Origin: Gillisia lutea | GTDB lineage: Bacteria; Bacteroidota; Bacteroidia; Flavobacteriales; Flavobacteriaceae | NCBI RefSeq assembly: GCF_021568705.1 | Contig: NZ_JAKGTH010000006.1 | Coordinates: forward strand, 558,001-622,000 | DNA: 64,000 nucleotides | Direction: 5' to 3' | Shown: piece after piece, positions 18,201 through 27,255 of the stretch | Layout of the letters: each line of letters starts with the position of its first letter | Position numbering within the stretch: the stretch's first letter is position 1 | The notes under the pieces: model-generated | Seen by the model: only the letters and a program-made list of their open reading frames with translations | What the model was told of the DNA's origin: nothing | Database searches by the model: none | Position numbers and translations under genes: made by a program

Positions 18201-19580
18201 ATGAAACATCTTAGCAGATTTTTATTAGCATCCTTAGCTATCTTGAGCTTTTCTAGCATTCAAGCGCAGGATGAGAATAACCCTTGGGCCATTGGAGTTG
18301 GTACCAACGTTGTCGATTTTTACCCAACAGGTGAAGACGCTCCCGCAGGAGGTTGGTTTGACCAATACTTTAACGGAGACCACTGGAATGTTATACCAGC
18401 CGTATCCAGACTATCTGTAGGTAGATATATTGGAGAAGGTTTCGTTTTTGAGGCTGCTGGTTCAATCAATCAATTAGATAAATTTGGAGATGAGAGCTTA
18501 GATAAGCTGTCATACTATGCAGTTGATGGTTCTGTTAACTACAGCTTAAGAGCGCTTTTAAATGATGGATGGTTTGACCCACAACTTGGTGTTGGTGGTG
18601 GTTACACTTGGGTTGATAGTGAAGGTTTCGGAACTTTAAACGGTACCGCTGGTTTCAATATCTGGTTTACAGATAATATTGCTTTAAATGTACAGTCAAC
18701 TTACAAGCATGCATTTCAGGATGAGAATAACCCTCATTTCCAACATGCAGCTGGTATTAAATTCGTTTTCGGAGGTAAAGATACTGACGGAGATGGAGTA
18801 TATGACAAAAATGACGAATGTCCTGAAACTCCAGGTTTAGTTGAGTTTAACGGATGTCCTGATACCGATGGTGATGGAATTGAAGACCGAAAAGATGCAT
18901 GTCCTGAGGTAGCTGGTTTAGCTGAATTTGATGGATGTCCTGATACCGATGGTGACGGAATTGCTGATCCTCAAGATGAATGTCCAAATGAAGCAGGAAC
19001 TGCTGAAATGAATGGATGTCCTGATGCTGACGGAGATGGTGTAAAAGATAGCGCTGATGATTGTCCGAATGAGGCTGGTCCTGCTGCTAACAACGGATGT
19101 CCTTACCAAGACAAAGATGGTGATGGTGTTCTTGATAAAGATGACCAATGTCCAGAAGTTGCAGGAACTGCTGCTAACAACGGATGTCCAGAGCCAACTG
19201 CCGAAGCTATCTCTGAATTGAACGAGTATTCTAAAACTGTATTGTTCGACTTGAATAAAGCAACAATTCGTCCAGAATCTGCAGAAGCATTGAAAGCTGT
19301 GTCTGATATCATGAATGAATATCCTGCTACTGTATTCCACATTGAAGGACATACTGATAGTCAAGGAAGTGATAAATACAACTTGAATCTTTCAAAAGAG
19401 CGTGCTGCTTCAGTGAAAGAATTCTTAACCGCTAACGGAGTTCCTGCTAACAGATTAACTTCTGAAGGTTATGGAGAGTCTAGACCAATTGCAACTAACA
19501 AAACTGCAAAAGGAAGACAAGACAACAGACGTGTTGAGATTTCTTTAGACAAGGACAAAGAAATGAAAGACAAAGAATAA
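18201..19580 (+). CDS. OmpA family outer-membrane protein with TSP3 repeats
   Basis: A signal peptide (residues 1 to about 22, ending SSIQAQ) precedes an N-terminal beta-barrel-like region to about 190. Five Asp-rich thrombospondin type 3 calcium-binding repeats (DxDGDGxxDxxDxCP) follow at about 194-330. The C-terminal OmpA peptidoglycan-binding domain has [14 protein letters not shown] and [18 protein letters not shown] with the Asp and the following Arg that bind diaminopimelate. It anchors the outer membrane to the wall. It is monocistronic, with a consensus promoter before it and a terminator after it. Confidence 0.95.
   Translation: MKHLSRFLLASLAILSFSSIQAQDENNPWAIGVGTNVVDFYPTGEDAPAGGWFDQYFNGDHWNVIPAVSRLSVGRYIGEGFVFEAAGSINQLDKFGDESLDKLSYYAVDGSVNYSLRALLNDGWFDPQLGVGGGYTWVDSEGFGTLNGTAGFNIWFTDNIALNVQSTYKHAFQDENNPHFQHAAGIKFVFGGKDTDGDGVYDKNDECPETPGLVEFNGCPDTDGDGIEDRKDACPEVAGLAEFDGCPDTDGDGIADPQDECPNEAGTAEMNGCPDADGDGVKDSADDCPNEAGPAANNGCPYQDKDGDGVLDKDDQCPEVAGTAANNGCPEPTAEAISELNEYSKTVLFDLNKATIRPESAEALKAVSDIMNEYPATVFHIEGHTDSQGSDKYNLNLSKERAASVKEFLTANGVPANRLTSEGYGESRPIATNKTAKGRQDNRRVEISLDKDKEMKDKE
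18780..19190 (+). repeat. In-gene tandem repeat coding five TSP3 units
   Basis: Units of about 81-87 bp each encode DxDGDGxxDxxDxCP followed by a GCP ending. This is a coding repeat under protein constraint, not a CRISPR or satellite. Confidence 0.85.
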
Positions 19581-19620
19581 TTAGTATATCTAATGTAGAT
19601 AAAACTAAAAGTTTACATAA

Positions 19621-19650
19621 AAACGCTCCGATAACTCGGGGCGTTTTTTA
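19621..19650 (+). terminator. Terminator after ompA
   Basis: AAACGCTCCG pairs with CGGGGCGTTT (one wobble) around a 6-nt loop and is followed by a T-run. Confidence 0.88.
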
Positions 19651-19660
19651 TTTTTATGCC

Positions 19661-22417
19661 ATGACATCTTTCCTCTCCCACATTATAAAAGAATTGCTGG
19701 ATAAGCATTCCAATATCTCTAATTTCAATTTTGTTCTCCCGAGTAAAAGAGCGGGTTCTTTTTTAAAAAAGGAGATTTCAAATTTTCTAGATCAACCGGT
19801 ATTTTCACCTAATATAATTAGCATTGAAGAATTTGCTGAATCAGTTTCGGGATTAGAAACAATAGATTCCATTACAACGTTATTTGAATTTTACGAAGTA
19901 TATAAAACTGCATCTCCAAAAGAGGATCTGGAAGATTTCGACAATTTTAGTACCTGGGCACAAACACTCATACACGACTTTAATGAGATTGACAGATATC
20001 TCATAGATCCTAATTCCATTTTTAATTATTTATCAGAGATCCAGGATATCAACCACTGGTATCTACAGGAAGAAAAGACAGATCTGGTAAAAAATTATCT
20101 GAAATTTTGGAAAAAATTACCCGCATATTATGCATCATTAAAAACAAATTTACTGGAAAAACACCAGGCCTATCAAGGGCTTGTATATAGAGAGGCATCT
20201 GAAAAGATAGAAGAATTTGCTTTAAACTCAGGTGCTAATTATATCTTCATTGGCTTTAATGCGCTTAATGCAGCAGAACAGTTAATCATTCAGAAAATGC
20301 TGGATCATGGAGCGCAGATCTTCTGGGATATCGATGAGGTCCATTTTCATGATCAGAATCATGATGCCTCCTTATTTATTAGAGATTACGCCGCTTCCTG
20401 GCCATATTATAAAACAAATACATTTAATCATATATCATCAAATTATGCAAAGGAGAAAAATATAGAACTGATAGGGATTCCCAAAAATGTAGGTCAGGCA
20501 AAATATGTAGGTGAGATTCTTTCAAATTTACCTGCTCAGGATTTAAGCAAAACAGCATTAGTACTGGGGGATGAAACATTATTACTCCCTATGTTGAATT
20601 CGTTACCTGAAAACATTTCGGCACTGAATATTACTATGGGATATCCTTTAAAATACAGTCCATTTTCCTCTTTATTTGATAAATTATTTGAATTATCTAA
20701 AATTGAAAATGATCAATTCTACTATAAAGATGTTATAAGTATTCTAAGTAATTCTGCTGTAAAGAAAGCTACACAACACCAATCAGATAAAGTTATCTCG
20801 ATTATTAGAAAAGAAAATTTACTCTACTTATCAAAAGCTCAAATTCTAAGTTTTATCAATGAAAGTGATACAAGTATATTCCAGATTTGCTTTTCTGAAA
20901 AAGCTATTTCTCCCATACAACTTGTAAAAAATCTGCTCGAACTTGTTATCGGTCTTAAAGAGTATTTCAAAGAGGACGGGAATGCTTTAAGTCTTGAATT
21001 TTTATTTCATTATCATGAAGTTTTTGAGCACCTGGAGGAACTGTTAAATTCATTCACTCATATTAAGTCTATCACTTCCCTACATCATTTTTATAAAGAG
21101 TTAAGCAGTTCTCAAACCTTGGATTTTCAAGGGAAACCATTTCAAGGACTTCAACTTATGGGAATGTTAGAATCACGTGTGCTCGATTTTGAGACCATAA
21201 TATTAACCTCTGTGAATGAAGGAACATTACCTGCCGGTAAAAGCAATAATTCATTTATACCTTATGAATTAAAAAAGACTTTCAACCTTCCCACCTATAA
21301 AGAAAAAGACGCCGTTTACACCTATCACTTTTATCACCTATTGCAAAGGGCTAAAAAGGTGTATTTGTTACATGACACCGATACCGAAAGTCAAATGGGT
21401 GGTGAAAAAAGCCGATTTCTTCTTCAGCTGGAAGTGGAAAAACAAGCGCTTCATAACATTCATAATTCGGTAGTTGTCCCAGAGGTGCCGAAAATTGAAA
21501 ACTCTTTGCAAAGTATTCCTAAAACTCCCGAAATAATGGAGAGGTTGAAAGAATTGGCTAAAAGAGGTTTTTCTCCATCTGCGCTTACTACTTATATTAG
21601 AAATCCGTTAGATTTCTATAAACAATATATTTTAAGCATCAGGGATAAAGATGAAGTAGAAGAAACCGTGGCTCATAATACTTTAGGTACTGTGGTTCAT
21701 GCAACTTTGGAAGCTTTTTACATGCCTTTAAAAGGAAGAACACTTGAGCTCGCACAACTGGAGGAATTTAAAAAGCAGATTGCCTTAGAGGTCACTGCCC
21801 AGTTTCAAAAGGAATATAGTAAGGTTCCACTTTCTAAAGGAAAGAACTTATTGATTTTAGAAGTGGTAAAGCGTTATGTTTCCAATTTTCTGAATATGGA
21901 AATGGAAGAAATAAAATCTGGAAACATCATTAGAATATTGGAAATAGAATCAAATCTAACGGCTGAAATTAATATTCCTGAATTAAATTTCCCTGTAATC
22001 ATTCGAGGAAATGTTGACAGGGTAGATGAAGCAAATGGTATTTTAAGAATTATAGATTATAAGACAGGGAAAGTAATGCAAAACCAATTAGAGATACTAG
22101 ATTGGGATGAGCTTACTACCGATTATGACAAGTACGCAAAACCGTTCCAGGTTTTGATGTATGCCACAATGCTCCTTAAAAACAAGGAAGTCACCTCCCC
22201 GGTAGAAGCTGGAGTGATCTCTTTTAAGAATTTAAAACCAGGATTTTTAAAATTTGCTAAAAAAGATAAACCCAGGGATAAGGACAAAGACTCTATTATT
22301 AGCGCTGAAACTTTAGAAAATTTTCAGCAGCAGTTAAAAGCTTTAATTCTGGAAATATGCAATCCAGACGTCCCTTTTGTTGAAAAAGAAATAAAATCAA
22401 ATTATGGAAATTACTAA
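19661..22417 (+). CDS. AddB-like PD-(D/E)XK nuclease protein
   Basis: The 918-residue protein has an N-terminal FVLPSKRAGSFLKKE strand in place of a working Walker A, as expected of AddB-type inactive helicase domains. The C-terminal nuclease core is RGNVDRVDEAN, RIIDYKTGKV and a downstream QVLMYATML helix. Only one Cys is visible near the C-terminus (EICNPDVPF), so the AddB iron-sulphur cluster is not supported. It is the likely partner of the AddA-like protein at 13615. The next gene starts 14 bp before its stop. Confidence 0.85.
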   Translation: MTSFLSHIIKELLDKHSNISNFNFVLPSKRAGSFLKKEISNFLDQPVFSPNIISIEEFAESVSGLETIDSITTLFEFYEVYKTASPKEDLEDFDNFSTWAQTLIHDFNEIDRYLIDPNSIFNYLSEIQDINHWYLQEEKTDLVKNYLKFWKKLPAYYASLKTNLLEKHQAYQGLVYREASEKIEEFALNSGANYIFIGFNALNAAEQLIIQKMLDHGAQIFWDIDEVHFHDQNHDASLFIRDYAASWPYYKTNTFNHISSNYAKEKNIELIGIPKNVGQAKYVGEILSNLPAQDLSKTALVLGDETLLLPMLNSLPENISALNITMGYPLKYSPFSSLFDKLFELSKIENDQFYYKDVISILSNSAVKKATQHQSDKVISIIRKENLLYLSKAQILSFINESDTSIFQICFSEKAISPIQLVKNLLELVIGLKEYFKEDGNALSLEFLFHYHEVFEHLEELLNSFTHIKSITSLHHFYKELSSSQTLDFQGKPFQGLQLMGMLESRVLDFETIILTSVNEGTLPAGKSNNSFIPYELKKTFNLPTYKEKDAVYTYHFYHLLQRAKKVYLLHDTDTESQMGGEKSRFLLQLEVEKQALHNIHNSVVVPEVPKIENSLQSIPKTPEIMERLKELAKRGFSPSALTTYIRNPLDFYKQYILSIRDKDEVEETVAHNTLGTVVHATLEAFYMPLKGRTLELAQLEEFKKQIALEVTAQFQKEYSKVPLSKGKNLLILEVVKRYVSNFLNMEMEEIKSGNIIRILEIESNLTAEINIPELNFPVIIRGNVDRVDEANGILRIIDYKTGKVMQNQLEILDWDELTTDYDKYAKPFQVLMYATMLLKNKEVTSPVEAGVISFKNLKPGFLKFAKKDKPRDKDKDSIISAETLENFQQQLKALILEICNPDVPFVEKEIKSNYGNY

Positions 22418-23288
22418 GATTAAAAATATTGAAGTTAAAGGAAATACTAAGAAACCTATTCTAACCGACCTCGTATTTTCTTCGGAAGAAAAACCTAAAC
22501 CCGTCGTTATATTTTGTCATGGCTATAAAGGCTTTAAAGATTGGGGTGTATGGGATATGATGGCAAAAACCTTTGCTGAAAAAGGGTTTTTCTTTCTTAA
22601 GTTCAACTTTTCTCACAATGGAACAACTTTAGATAATCCAACCGAATTTATGGATATTGAAGCTTTCGGCGATAACAATTATACACAGGAATTAGATGAC
22701 ATTCAATATATAATCGATTGGCTCATGATGCCCGATTTTGAATATGCGCAACATCTTGATTATTCAAACCTCAATTTGATTGGCCATTCCAGGGGTGGAG
22801 GAATTGCAACTATTAAAGCTGCTGAAGAAGCTCGCATCAGCAAACTTATTACTTTATCTGCCGTATCCGATTTTGCTTCCCGTTTTCCGGAAGAAGAAGT
22901 ATTGGAAAAATGGAAAGAAAAAGGGGTGAGCTATATTGTAAACACAAGAACGAAGCAGCAATTACCACATCATTTTCAATTCTACACAAATTTTAAAGAA
23001 AATGAAGAAAGGCTTACCATTTCAAGAGCTACTCAAGCTTTAAAAATACCTCATCTTATTGTTCATGGAAGTAAGGATACAAGTGTTTCCATTGCCGATT
23101 CCGGAAAATATTTTGAGTGGAGCCCGTTCCCGGAGTTATTATTAGTAGAAGGGGCCGATCATGTTTATGGAGCCTCACATCCTTGGGAAGCAAATGAACT
23201 ACCTAATGATCTACAATATATCCTGGAAAAATCTTTTGATTTTTTAATCTCATCGAATGAAGAACTAATGGCCAACAGAAAGGGGTAA
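22404..23288 (+). CDS. Alpha/beta hydrolase
   Basis: The 294-residue protein has the oxyanion region VIFCHGYKGFKDWG and a nucleophile elbow GHSRGGG with Ser129. An acid follows in VHGSKDTSVS and a His in EGADHVYGASHPW, completing a triad. No signal peptide is visible. The closest general group is the dienelactone hydrolase/acyl-peptidase type serine hydrolases; the substrate is unknown. It starts inside the end of the AddB-like gene, so it is probably cotranscribed, though no functional link to recombination is evident. Confidence 0.88.
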   Translation: MEITKIKNIEVKGNTKKPILTDLVFSSEEKPKPVVIFCHGYKGFKDWGVWDMMAKTFAEKGFFFLKFNFSHNGTTLDNPTEFMDIEAFGDNNYTQELDDIQYIIDWLMMPDFEYAQHLDYSNLNLIGHSRGGGIATIKAAEEARISKLITLSAVSDFASRFPEEEVLEKWKEKGVSYIVNTRTKQQLPHHFQFYTNFKENEERLTISRATQALKIPHLIVHGSKDTSVSIADSGKYFEWSPFPELLLVEGADHVYGASHPWEANELPNDLQYILEKSFDFLISSNEELMANRKG

Positions 23289-23328
23289 AACGAATAAGTA
23301 TAGGATAAAACAGCTTCTTAGAAATTAG

Positions 23329-23359
23329 TTTTACCAAGTTGATTTTTTGTTTATCTTTG
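23329..23359 (+). promoter_or_regulatory. Candidate tRNA-Ala promoter
   Basis: TATCTTTG at 23352-23359 ends 11 bp before the tRNA. A TTTT at the -33 position (23329-23332) with a 19-nt spacer is a near match to TTTG. Confidence 0.6.
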
Positions 23360-23370
23360 AAGCCAATCCC

Positions 23371-23444
23371 GGGGGATTAGCTCAGCTGGCTAGAGCGTTT
23401 GGCTGGCAGCCAAAAGGTCATCGGTTCGACTCCGATATTCTCCA
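23371..23444 (+). tRNA. tRNA-Ala (GGC anticodon)
   Basis: All four arms fold: acceptor GGGGGAT/ATTCTCC with the G3-U70 wobble that identifies alanine tRNAs, D stem GCTC/GAGC, anticodon stem TTTGG/CCAAA with loop CTGGCAG (anticodon GGC), and T stem ATCGG/CCGAT with TTCGACT loop. The discriminator is A, and CCA is not encoded. Confidence 0.97.
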
Positions 23445-23445
23445 C

Positions 23446-23475
23446 AAAACCATCCTTTTTAGGGTGGTTTTTTTA
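23446..23475 (+). terminator. Terminator after tRNA-Ala
   Basis: AAAACCATCCT pairs with AGGGTGGTTTT around a short T loop and runs into a T-tract. Confidence 0.85.
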
Positions 23476-23551
23476 TTTTAAAAAGATCTCATTCGGCAGA
23501 AATATTGCCAATAAGGTCAAATTACTATCTTTAGACTTCCAAATTCTTTAG

Positions 23552-24880
23552 GTGCAAACTTCCATCAGTTTTAAAAACATCAATCGTCTAGCCATCCCCG
23601 CAATTATTGCAGGAATTGCAGAACCGCTTATTTCATTAACCGATATCGCAGTAATAGGAAATGTGGATAAAAATCCTATTGAATCACTGGCGGCAGCTGG
23701 CATTGTAGGTTCTTTTCTATCTGCAATTATCTGGATAGTTGCTCAAACCAAAACAGCTATTTCGGCAATAGTTTCAAGACATTTAGGAGCTAATCACCTT
23801 CATGCCGTAAAAACCCTTATCCCACAGGCTATCTTTTTTAATTTAGCTTTTAGCCTGGTAATATATGCCACCACAGCTTTTTTTGCGCATAGTATTTTTA
23901 GTGCTTATAATGCAGAAGGTTTAATCCTACAGTATTCTGAAGATTATTATCAAATACGCGCCTTAGGATTCCCTCTCACTTTGGTAACTTTTGCAATTTT
24001 TGGGGTATTTAGAGGTTTACAAAACACCTTATGGGCCATGAAATGCAGCCTAACAGGTGCTCTGGTTAATGTAGGTCTGGATTATTTATTGGTATATGGT
24101 GTAGAGGGCTATATCCCCGCCATGCATTTAAAGGGGGCTGCTTACGCCAGCTTAGCAGCACAGGCAGTAATGCTTATTATGGCTCTTTGGTTTTTCTTTA
24201 AAAAAACACCATTCAACTTAAAATTGAGTTTCAATATCAACCCTCGATTAAAGGGGCTCTTATTAATGGCTGCAAATCTATTTGTGCGCACTGCAGCATT
24301 AAATTTTGCCATCTATCTGGCAAATGCCTATGCCACAGGATATGGTAAAAATCATATTGCAGCACAAAGTATCCTTATGAATATATGGTTGTTCTTTTCA
24401 TTTTTCATTGATGGTTATGCAAATGCCGGAAATGCAATTGGCGGGAAATTATTAGGTGCGAAAGATTATAAAAGTTTGTGGCAGTTAAGTAAAAAGATCA
24501 GTAAATATTCTGTTATCATTGCGCTTATTTTAATGGCTGTGTGCACCTTATTTTACAATCAAATTGGCTTGCTTTTTAACAAAGAACAAAGTGTGCTAGT
24601 GTTATTCTATTCTGTTTTCTGGATAGTGCTATTAATGCAGCCTATCAATGCCATCGCTTTTATGTTCGATGGGATATTTAAAGGTTTAGGCGAAGCAAAA
24701 TATCTTAGAAACTTATTATTGGGGGCGACTTTTCTGGGCTTTGTTCCTACCCTGCTCCTTACCGATTACTTCGGTTTAAAACTACATGCTATCTGGATAG
24801 CTTTCTTTGTCTGGATGATTATTCGAAGTAGTGCTTTAGTAATCCAGTTCCGACGGAAATATCTTCATAAAGATTTGTGA
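23552..24880 (+). CDS. MATE family efflux transporter (DinF-like)
   Basis: The 442-residue protein has about twelve hydrophobic segments in two halves. It begins with the MATE-typical sequence RLAIPAIIAGIAEPLISLTD, which includes the conserved polar residues of helix 1. Such transporters export organic cations or drugs in exchange for Na+ or H+. The start is GTG at 23552; no in-frame ATG occurs before the first helix. Substrate unknown. It ends 63 bp before the enoyl-CoA hydratase gene, which has its own promoter-like box. Confidence 0.92.
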   Translation: MQTSISFKNINRLAIPAIIAGIAEPLISLTDIAVIGNVDKNPIESLAAAGIVGSFLSAIIWIVAQTKTAISAIVSRHLGANHLHAVKTLIPQAIFFNLAFSLVIYATTAFFAHSIFSAYNAEGLILQYSEDYYQIRALGFPLTLVTFAIFGVFRGLQNTLWAMKCSLTGALVNVGLDYLLVYGVEGYIPAMHLKGAAYASLAAQAVMLIMALWFFFKKTPFNLKLSFNINPRLKGLLLMAANLFVRTAALNFAIYLANAYATGYGKNHIAAQSILMNIWLFFSFFIDGYANAGNAIGGKLLGAKDYKSLWQLSKKISKYSVIIALILMAVCTLFYNQIGLLFNKEQSVLVLFYSVFWIVLLMQPINAIAFMFDGIFKGLGEAKYLRNLLLGATFLGFVPTLLLTDYFGLKLHAIWIAFFVWMIIRSSALVIQFRRKYLHKDL

Positions 24881-24894
24881 AGAAGGTCTCTTAA

Positions 24895-24927
24895 ATTGGT
24901 AAATCTGCGACAGTTCTTTTACATTTG
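24895..24927 (+). promoter_or_regulatory. Candidate promoter of the enoyl-CoA hydratase gene
   Basis: TACATTTG at 24920-24927 matches the -7 box; ATTG at 24895-24898 is a partial -33 with a 21-nt spacer. It lies 16 bp before the ATG at 24944 and argues against an upstream TTG start at 24896. Confidence 0.6.
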
Positions 24928-24943
24928 GATAAATTCAGCAATC

Positions 24944-25711
24944 ATGAGCACCACCAGAGAGAACGGTAGTTTATATACTCACACCGAAAATAAAATAGCC
25001 ACTATAGAATTCGGACATCCCGCAAGCAATTCCTTTCCTTCAGAATTACTGGACCGACTTCAGAAAGAATTTCAGAAATTATCAGAAGATGACAATGTAA
25101 ATGTAATCGTATTAAAGTCGGAAGGTGAAAAAGCGTTTTGCGCTGGCGCCTCGTTCGATGAACTTGTAGCAATTGATTCTCTGGAAGAGGGAAAAAAATT
25201 CTTTTCCGGGTTTGCGAATGTGATCAATGCCATGAGAAATTGTAAGAAATTAATCGTGGGTAGAATTCAGGGAAAAACTGTGGGCGGCGGAGTAGGTTTA
25301 GCTGCTGCATGCGATTATGCCATGGCTACAGAAGCTGCTTCCATTAAATTATCCGAATTAAGCATAGGAATTGGTCCTTTTGTTATTGCTCCTTCTGTAG
25401 AACGTAAAATTGGTGGAGCAGCGCTAGCCAATCTAAGTCTGGCTGCTCACGAATGGCAAAATGCCTATTGGGCAAAAGAAAAGGGCTTATATGCTAAAGT
25501 ATTCGAAACTATTAAAGAACTTGATAAAGAAGTGGAGATCTTAACCGAAAAATTAGCCTCCTATAATCCTCAAGCCCTGATAGAGATGAAAAAAATCTTT
25601 TGGGAGGGCACCGATAACTGGACAGAACTATTACAGGAAAGAGCCGCTATTTCGGGCGAATTGGTATTATCAACCTTTACAAAGAATGCCTTGGCTAAAT
25701 TCAAGAAGTAG
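24944..25711 (+). CDS. Enoyl-CoA hydratase/isomerase family protein
   Basis: The 255-residue crotonase-fold protein has the oxyanion-hole segments EKAFCAGASFDEL and GKTVGGGVGLAAACDYAMA. In standard hydratases two Glu residues act; here the second region reads LSELSIGIGPFVIAP, where the Glu in SELSIG fits only partly, so the exact reaction (hydratase, isomerase or lyase, for example in phenylacetate or beta-oxidation routes) is open. I took ATG 24944 because a -7 promoter box lies between it and the alternative TTG at 24896. Confidence 0.88.
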   Translation: MSTTRENGSLYTHTENKIATIEFGHPASNSFPSELLDRLQKEFQKLSEDDNVNVIVLKSEGEKAFCAGASFDELVAIDSLEEGKKFFSGFANVINAMRNCKKLIVGRIQGKTVGGGVGLAAACDYAMATEAASIKLSELSIGIGPFVIAPSVERKIGGAALANLSLAAHEWQNAYWAKEKGLYAKVFETIKELDKEVEILTEKLASYNPQALIEMKKIFWEGTDNWTELLQERAAISGELVLSTFTKNALAKFKK

Positions 25712-25749
25712 AAGAATTAGGCTTTTAAACGTTATATAAAATATAAATT

Positions 25750-25914
25750 ATGCCATTACAAATTGGAATTCCAAAAGACCAGCAACCTAGACCTGAACAG
25801 GAATGGGGATTTACTATCTGGGAGTTTATAATAGAGAATAAATGGTATTTAGCGGGTATATTATTGCTCCTCGCCATTTTCTTCTATGCCAGAAATTATA
25901 TGAAAAACCACTGA
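25750..25914 (+). CDS. Small membrane protein, 54 residues
   Basis: An ATG-started frame encodes a Pro/Gln-rich N-terminus (MPLQIGIPKDQQPRPEQEWG), a short amphipathic stretch, then one membrane helix at about 34-48 (LAGILLLLAIFFYA) and a basic tail. It starts 38 bp after the enoyl-CoA hydratase stop and ends 2 bp before the next small gene. Family not recognised. Tight spacing on the same strand and a single clean transmembrane segment in each support two real small genes. Confidence 0.6.
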   Translation: MPLQIGIPKDQQPRPEQEWGFTIWEFIIENKWYLAGILLLLAIFFYARNYMKNH

Positions 25915-25916
25915 TT

Positions 25917-26048
25917 ATGATTCAAAACGATGTTCCCGTAAGCGAGGAAACCTATACTATATTCAGTTTTTTAAGCGGCATGGGATTCTGGCTTCTTGTT
26001 GCCATTGCACTAATAGTGATAGTTCTTTATAAAAAATTCAAGAAATAA
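25917..26048 (+). CDS. Small membrane protein, 43 residues
   Basis: The ATG at 25917 gives MIQNDVPVSEETYTIFSF, then a membrane helix FWLLVAIALIVIVLY and a lysine-rich cytoplasmic end KKFKK. I prefer this start to an upstream in-frame ATG at 25842, which lies inside the preceding small gene in another frame. It abuts the convergent oxygenase gene (stop-to-stop, no gap). Function unknown; it may act with its 54-residue neighbour. Confidence 0.6.
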   Translation: MIQNDVPVSEETYTIFSFLSGMGFWLLVAIALIVIVLYKKFKK

Positions 26049-26699
26049 TTAGCGGGTTTTCAACCAGCCGGTAATACTGAGTCGAGTTGTTTTAACAGGT
26101 TTCACCTCATGTTCCAGTAACTGACTTTCAAAAATAACGACTCTCCCGGGAAATGGATAAATGGTCTTTGCCACCTCTACTCCATGCTCTTCTTTATAGA
26201 TCACCAGTTCCCCGCCATTTTCAGGCTTCCAGTCTTCATCATTTAAATAACATACCAAGGATAGCTTCCTTCTGTCATCATTCTGAAACGTGTCCAGATG
26301 TCTTTTGTAAAAAGTACCTTCAGGATATAGGGCATAGTGGAATTCCTTTTGAAGGATTCCTAAAAAACAGGTTTTATTCAAATATTCCACAAAAGAATTG
26401 ATCTTAGAAAAAAATCGTTTTTCAGCCTCAAAAGCATTGGCTTCATTTATCCATAGAATAAAATCTCCGCGTACCGCCTTTTCAATGGTCTCATTCAGCT
26501 TATTTCCAATAGCTGCCTTTTTAAAACAATCTTCTTCATATTGCTCTAACAAATTTTCGCGAAGCTGCGCCACTTCTTCCAGGTCAAAGAAATTCTCTAC
26601 AATACAATACTGATTTTCAAGGAGATCAGAAATGATCTTCTCGTATAGCGGATTTTCCCTAAACTCCAGTTGCTCAAACAATTCCACAGCTTCATTCAT
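26049..26699 (-). CDS. 2OG-Fe(II) oxygenase (prolyl 4-hydroxylase-like)
   Basis: The 216-residue double-stranded beta-helix enzyme has the iron triad His134-x-Asp136 (YKRHLDTFQND) and His197 (LLEHEVKPV), with Arg206 (TTRLSITGW) placed to bind 2-oxoglutarate. The middle segment SLVCYLNDEDWKPENGGELV matches the prolyl 4-hydroxylase-like group. It would hydroxylate a protein or small molecule using O2 and 2-oxoglutarate; the target is unknown. It is a single minus-strand gene, divergent from queD. Confidence 0.9.
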   Translation of the reverse strand: MNEAVELFEQLEFRENPLYEKIISDLLENQYCIVENFFDLEEVAQLRENLLEQYEEDCFKKAAIGNKLNETIEKAVRGDFILWINEANAFEAEKRFFSKINSFVEYLNKTCFLGILQKEFHYALYPEGTFYKRHLDTFQNDDRRKLSLVCYLNDEDWKPENGGELVIYKEEHGVEVAKTIYPFPGRVVIFESQLLEHEVKPVKTTRLSITGWLKTR

Positions 26700-26778
26700 A
26701 ATTTAAATTTTAAAAAGCCTGCAAATATACATTAGGAAGCCTTTGGTTGTATCTTAAATTTAGGCGATAAAAAACTAT

Positions 26779-26786
26779 TATCTTTG
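26779..26786 (+). promoter_or_regulatory. Candidate -7 element for queD
   Basis: TATCTTTG fits TAnnTTTG and lies 16 bp before the ATG, giving a leader of about 13 nt. No TTTG is found at the usual -33 distance. Confidence 0.45.
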
Positions 26787-26802
26787 CTGCAAATATGAAG
26801 TT

Positions 26803-27255
26803 ATGAGTAAAATTAGGATCACCAAGCAATTCTCCTTTGAAACTGGCCATGCGCTTTATGGATATGATGGGAAATGCAAGAACGTACACGGACATAGTTA
26901 CAAGCTTAGTGTAACAGTTATTGGAACTCCTATTACCGATACCACCAATGTAAAATACGGGATGGTTATCGATTTTGGCGATCTTAAACGCATTGTAAAG
27001 TCGGAAATCGTAGATAAGTTCGATCACGCCACCGTTTTCAATAAGAACACACCTCATGTAGAACTTGCTGCCGAGCTTCAGCAAAGAGATCATAACGTGA
27101 TCTTGGTAAATTACCAACCAACCAGTGAGAACATGGTGATAGATTTTTCTGAAAAGATAAAAAAGAACTTGCCACCACACATCCAGTTACATTCCTTAAA
27201 ACTTCAGGAAACAGATACTTCTTTTGCCGAGTGGTATGCCTGTGACAACCAGTAG
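26803..27255 (+). CDS. queD: 6-carboxytetrahydropterin synthase (QueD/PTPS family)
   Basis: The 150-residue enzyme of the tunnelling fold would convert dihydroneopterin triphosphate to 6-carboxytetrahydropterin in queuosine/7-deazaguanine synthesis. Zinc ligands His16, His29 and His31 and catalytic Cys25 are seen in KCKNVHGHSYK, the CxxxHGH form typical of QueD. The VDKFDHATVFN segment holds the other catalytic residues. A role in tetrahydrobiopterin synthesis is less likely. Its TAG stop overlaps the first base of a structured repeat element. Confidence 0.92.
   Translation: MSKIRITKQFSFETGHALYGYDGKCKNVHGHSYKLSVTVIGTPITDTTNVKYGMVIDFGDLKRIVKSEIVDKFDHATVFNKNTPHVELAAELQQRDHNVILVNYQPTSENMVIDFSEKIKKNLPPHIQLHSLKLQETDTSFAEWYACDNQ

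Noticed and set aside
18780-19190. Regular DNA repeats that could look like a CRISPR or satellite
   Set aside because: They are in frame and encode TSP3 calcium-binding units of the OmpA protein; unit lengths and spacers do not fit CRISPR.
25842-25916. Longer start for the 43-residue membrane protein
   Set aside because: The extra 25 codons lie in another frame over the 54-residue gene; ATG 25917 follows that gene's stop by 2 bp.
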